Positions 61,866 through 64,000 of a DNA stretch of 64,000 nt are shown in pieces. The DNA comes from Chitinophaga pinensis. Its GTDB lineage: Bacteria > Pseudomonadota > Gammaproteobacteria > Burkholderiales > SG8-41. The notes beneath the pieces were generated by a model. It had not been told where the DNA came from. It did not search any database and worked only from the letters and a program-made list of their open reading frames with translations. A program made the translations under genes and the position numbers. Location of the stretch: assembly GCA_943329075.2 (NCBI GenBank), contig CALQCM020000006.1, forward strand, positions 62,001 to 126,000, read 5' to 3'. Within the stretch, counting starts at the first letter, position 1. Every line of letters starts with the position of its first letter.

Positions 61866-63608
61866 ATGAACCTAATGAAAAGCGAAATCCGTGACGGCAT
61901 GCAGATCGACTGGGATGCCCCCATCAAAATGGATGACGGCGTGGTGCTGCGCGCCGACGTCTTCCGCCCGCTCGGCGACGGCCAATATCCGGTCATCATG
62001 ACTTACGGGCCCTACGCCAAGGGCCTCGACTTCGAAGAGGGTTACAAGAGCCAGTGGACGCGCCTGATCCAGGCGGTGCCCGACACGTTGAAGGGCTCAT
62101 CGAACAAATACCAGAACTGGGAACTTGTCGATCCGGAGAAATGGGTGCCGGACGGTTATGTCATCGTGCGCGTCGATTCGCGCGGCGCCGGCCGCTCGCC
62201 GGGTACTATCGACGTCTGGTCGGCGCGCGAGGCGCGCGACTTCCACGATTGCATCGAGTGGGGCGGCACACAGGCGTGGAGCAACGGCAAGGTCGGCATC
62301 AACGGCATTTCATATTACGCGATGAACCAGTGGCAGGTCGCCGCGCTGCAGCCTCCGCATCTGGCGGCGATGTGCATCTGGGAAGGTTCGTCCGACTATT
62401 ATCGCGAACTCTCGCGCCACGGCGGCATCCTCTGCGATTTTCTCGGTGACTGGTTCAATCGCCAGGTGCTCACCGTGCAGAACGGTGTGGGCGACAAGGG
62501 CGCGCGCAGCAAGGTCACCGGCGACACCATCGCCGGGCCTGAAACGCACACACCCGAGCAACGGAAGAAGAACCGCGCCGACGTCGACGGCGAGGCGGCC
62601 CGCCGTCCGCTGATCGACGACTACTACCGCGCGCGCATGCCGGACTTTTCGAAAATCAAAACACCGCTCTTGTCCGCCGGCAACTGGGGCGGCCAGGGCC
62701 TGCATCCGCGCGGCAACTTCGAGGGTTATCTGCGCGCCGCTTCGCCGCAGAAATGGCTGGAAGTGCACGGCGACACCCACTTCACGCATTTCTACAGCAA
62801 CTACGGTGCCGGTCTGCAGAAGCAGTTTTTCGCGCACTTTCTCAAAGGCGAAAAAAGCGGTTGGGACCAACAACCGAAGGTCTCGCTCAACGTGCGCTGG
62901 CCCGGTGAGAAATTCGTGCTGCGCGCAGAAAACGAATGGCCGCTCGCACGCACGCAGTGGACGCCCTATTACCTGCAGCCCGCCGACCATGGTCTCGCCA
63001 CTGCAGCGCCGAAGAACGACAGCACGCTGGTGTATGAAACTACCGGCGATGGCTATACCTTCTCAACGCCACCAATGACGAGCGACCTCGAAATCACCGG
63101 CCCGGTCGCAGCAAAACTGTGGCTATCTTCGGATACCACCGACGCCGATATTTTCATCGCGCTGCGCGTCTACGATCCGGCTGGCAAGGAAGTCGTATTC
63201 ATCGGCTCCAACGACCCGCGCACGCCGGTGGGTCTGGGCTGGTTGCGTGCCTCGCAGCGCAAGCTCGACGCGAAAGAAACCAAACCGTACCGTCCGCTGC
63301 ACACCCACGACGAGCATCAACCGCTGACACCGAACGCACCGGTCGAACTCGATGTCGAAATCTGGCCGACGTCGATTGTCGTGCCGAAAGGTTATCGCAT
63401 CGCCTTCACAGTGCGCGGCCGCGACTATGAATTCGACGGCACCGATGCGGGTGTGGCGCATGCGCCCTATCCGATGAAAGGTGTGGGCCCGTTCACGCAC
63501 ACGCATCCGCAGGACCGGCCGGCGAAAATCTTCGGCGGCAAAAACACGCTGCACTTCGCCGCCGGGAAAATGCCTTACGTGTTGTTGCCGGTGATTCCGG
63601 GAAAATAA
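61866..63608 (+). CDS. CocE/NonD family hydrolase
   Basis: 580 residues, no signal peptide. N-terminal alpha/beta-hydrolase domain starts MDDGVVLRADVFRP, oxyanion segment MTYGPYAKG, then DSRGAGRSPGTIDVWSAREA. The nucleophile motif is NGISYYAMNQW with Ser149; the family usually has G-x-S-Y-x-G, here Ala replaces the last Gly. A helical cap and the C-terminal jelly-roll (DLEITGPVAAKLWLSSDTTD) follow. Members cleave esters or acyl-peptides. Confidence 0.93.
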   Translation: MNLMKSEIRDGMQIDWDAPIKMDDGVVLRADVFRPLGDGQYPVIMTYGPYAKGLDFEEGYKSQWTRLIQAVPDTLKGSSNKYQNWELVDPEKWVPDGYVIVRVDSRGAGRSPGTIDVWSAREARDFHDCIEWGGTQAWSNGKVGINGISYYAMNQWQVAALQPPHLAAMCIWEGSSDYYRELSRHGGILCDFLGDWFNRQVLTVQNGVGDKGARSKVTGDTIAGPETHTPEQRKKNRADVDGEAARRPLIDDYYRARMPDFSKIKTPLLSAGNWGGQGLHPRGNFEGYLRAASPQKWLEVHGDTHFTHFYSNYGAGLQKQFFAHFLKGEKSGWDQQPKVSLNVRWPGEKFVLRAENEWPLARTQWTPYYLQPADHGLATAAPKNDSTLVYETTGDGYTFSTPPMTSDLEITGPVAAKLWLSSDTTDADIFIALRVYDPAGKEVVFIGSNDPRTPVGLGWLRASQRKLDAKETKPYRPLHTHDEHQPLTPNAPVELDVEIWPTSIVVPKGYRIAFTVRGRDYEFDGTDAGVAHAPYPMKGVGPFTHTHPQDRPAKIFGGKNTLHFAAGKMPYVLLPVIPGK

Positions 63609-63657
63609 AACGGGCGCCAATCCACTTCCTAACTTGCCCGCCACATATCTTTATCCC

Positions 63658-63826
63658 GTCACTCCCGCGAAAGCGGGAGTCCAGAATTTTATGCCGTAGA
63701 AACACCCTGGATTCCCGCTTTCGCGGGAATGACGGTATTCACAGGCTCGTAGCCCGGAAGAAGCGCAGCGTATTCCGGGGCGCCACCCCGGATTACACTT
63801 CGTTCCATCCGGGCTACAAATTCGTT
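63658..63826. repeat. two palindromic repeat families
   Basis: 63658-63735 is a GTCACTCCCGCGAAAGCGGG / TTCCCGCTTTCGCGGGAATG pair. 63750-63826 is a GTAGCCCGGAAGAAGCGCAG / CCATCCGGGCTAC element, as at 16140. No gene from 63609 to 63926. Confidence 0.88.
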
Positions 63827-63926
63827 GCTGCCCTCGGCGAATTTGATCTTGAAGCACCGCGCGCATTCAAAACGAAATCCATCCGGCGCAATGCGCTGCG
63901 CTTATTGCGCCCTACCAAAACTGCAA

Positions 63927-64000
63927 TCAGCCGATCAACAACGCCGCCCTTCCGATCACCTCACCCTTTTCAACCCGTTCATGCAACGCCTCGGCCTCCG
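63927..64000 (-). CDS. C-terminal end of an alcohol dehydrogenase/quinone oxidoreductase-like gene
   Basis: 24 codons and TGA at the right edge read HERVEKGEVIGRAALLIG, the usual last strand of zinc-containing alcohol dehydrogenase or NADPH:quinone reductase proteins. Too short to be certain. Confidence 0.5.
   Translation of the reverse strand, partial: EAEALHERVEKGEVIGRAALLIG

Noticed and set aside
1-64000. tRNA-Sec or other RNA genes
   Set aside because: I looked for tRNA-like clover-leaf ends (CCA, GGTTCGA-type T loops) in the gaps and saw none convincing. A covariance search would be decisive.

Overview
The window looks like a GC-rich betaproteobacterial chromosome, probably Burkholderiales. 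The strongest sign is the number of periplasmic tripartite-tricarboxylate (TctC/Bug) solute receptors: 14 that look intact, one frameshifted and one truncated. No TctA/TctB membrane partner is present. Around the receptors sit catabolic and redox genes: CaiB-type CoA transferases, a thiolase with its DUF35 partner, acyl-CoA dehydrogenases, amidohydrolases, SMP-30 and NHL beta-propellers, 3-hydroxyisobutyrate-type and Gfo/Idh dehydrogenases, a CoxL-type molybdoenzyme, SoxC/SoxD, AhpC, glutathione transferases and CocE. This is an accessory catabolic region. I see no rRNA, tRNA, CRISPR array or insertion sequence.

The main result is a set of six genes that ordinary gene calling splits at an in-frame UGA. 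Three are carboxymuconolactone decarboxylase/AhpD-like genes (29149-30525, 31628-32260, 34038-34664) and all three carry UGA at the same place, the second position of the CxxC redox motif (C-x-Y-UGA-x-x-H-N). The fourth is a glycine/proline-reductase selenoprotein-B-like gene (32271-33476). The fifth is an OsmC-like gene (41279-41839) with UGA at the expected catalytic cysteine. The sixth is a UGSC-family gene (49170-49709). In each, a 5-7 bp hairpin with G-U in its apical loop lies about 11-16 nt after the UGA, the geometry of a bacterial SECIS element. I infer six selenoproteins within about 20 kb, each close to or in an operon with a Bug receptor. The decoding genes (selA, selB, selC, selD) are not in this window.

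Layout: 0-9 kb has SMP-30 genes, a VOC protein, coxL and an M20 hydrolase, with unusual repeats built partly from gene 3' ends. 9-11 kb has two divergent pilin-like genes. 11-31.5 kb alternates Bug receptors with CMD, lactonase, dehydrogenase, CoA-transferase and thiolase genes. 28-42 kb is the selenoprotein core. 42-52 kb has more receptors, a glutathione transferase, a PanE-like reductase and an operon of Bug, cysK, UGSC and a conserved unknown. 52-64 kb has a decayed Kef antiporter, a frameshifted soxC with soxD, AhpC with an OxyR-like site, and hydrolases.

At least eight families of short palindromic repeats fill the gaps. One family occurs in a 195-bp tandem array whose unit contains the 3' coding ends of two different genes. 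The same family sits beside duplicated 3' ends of an MBL-fold gene, and a second repeat family separates two copies of the coxL 3' end. Elsewhere repeats supply a stop codon, a ribosome binding site, or the 5' end of a Bug gene.
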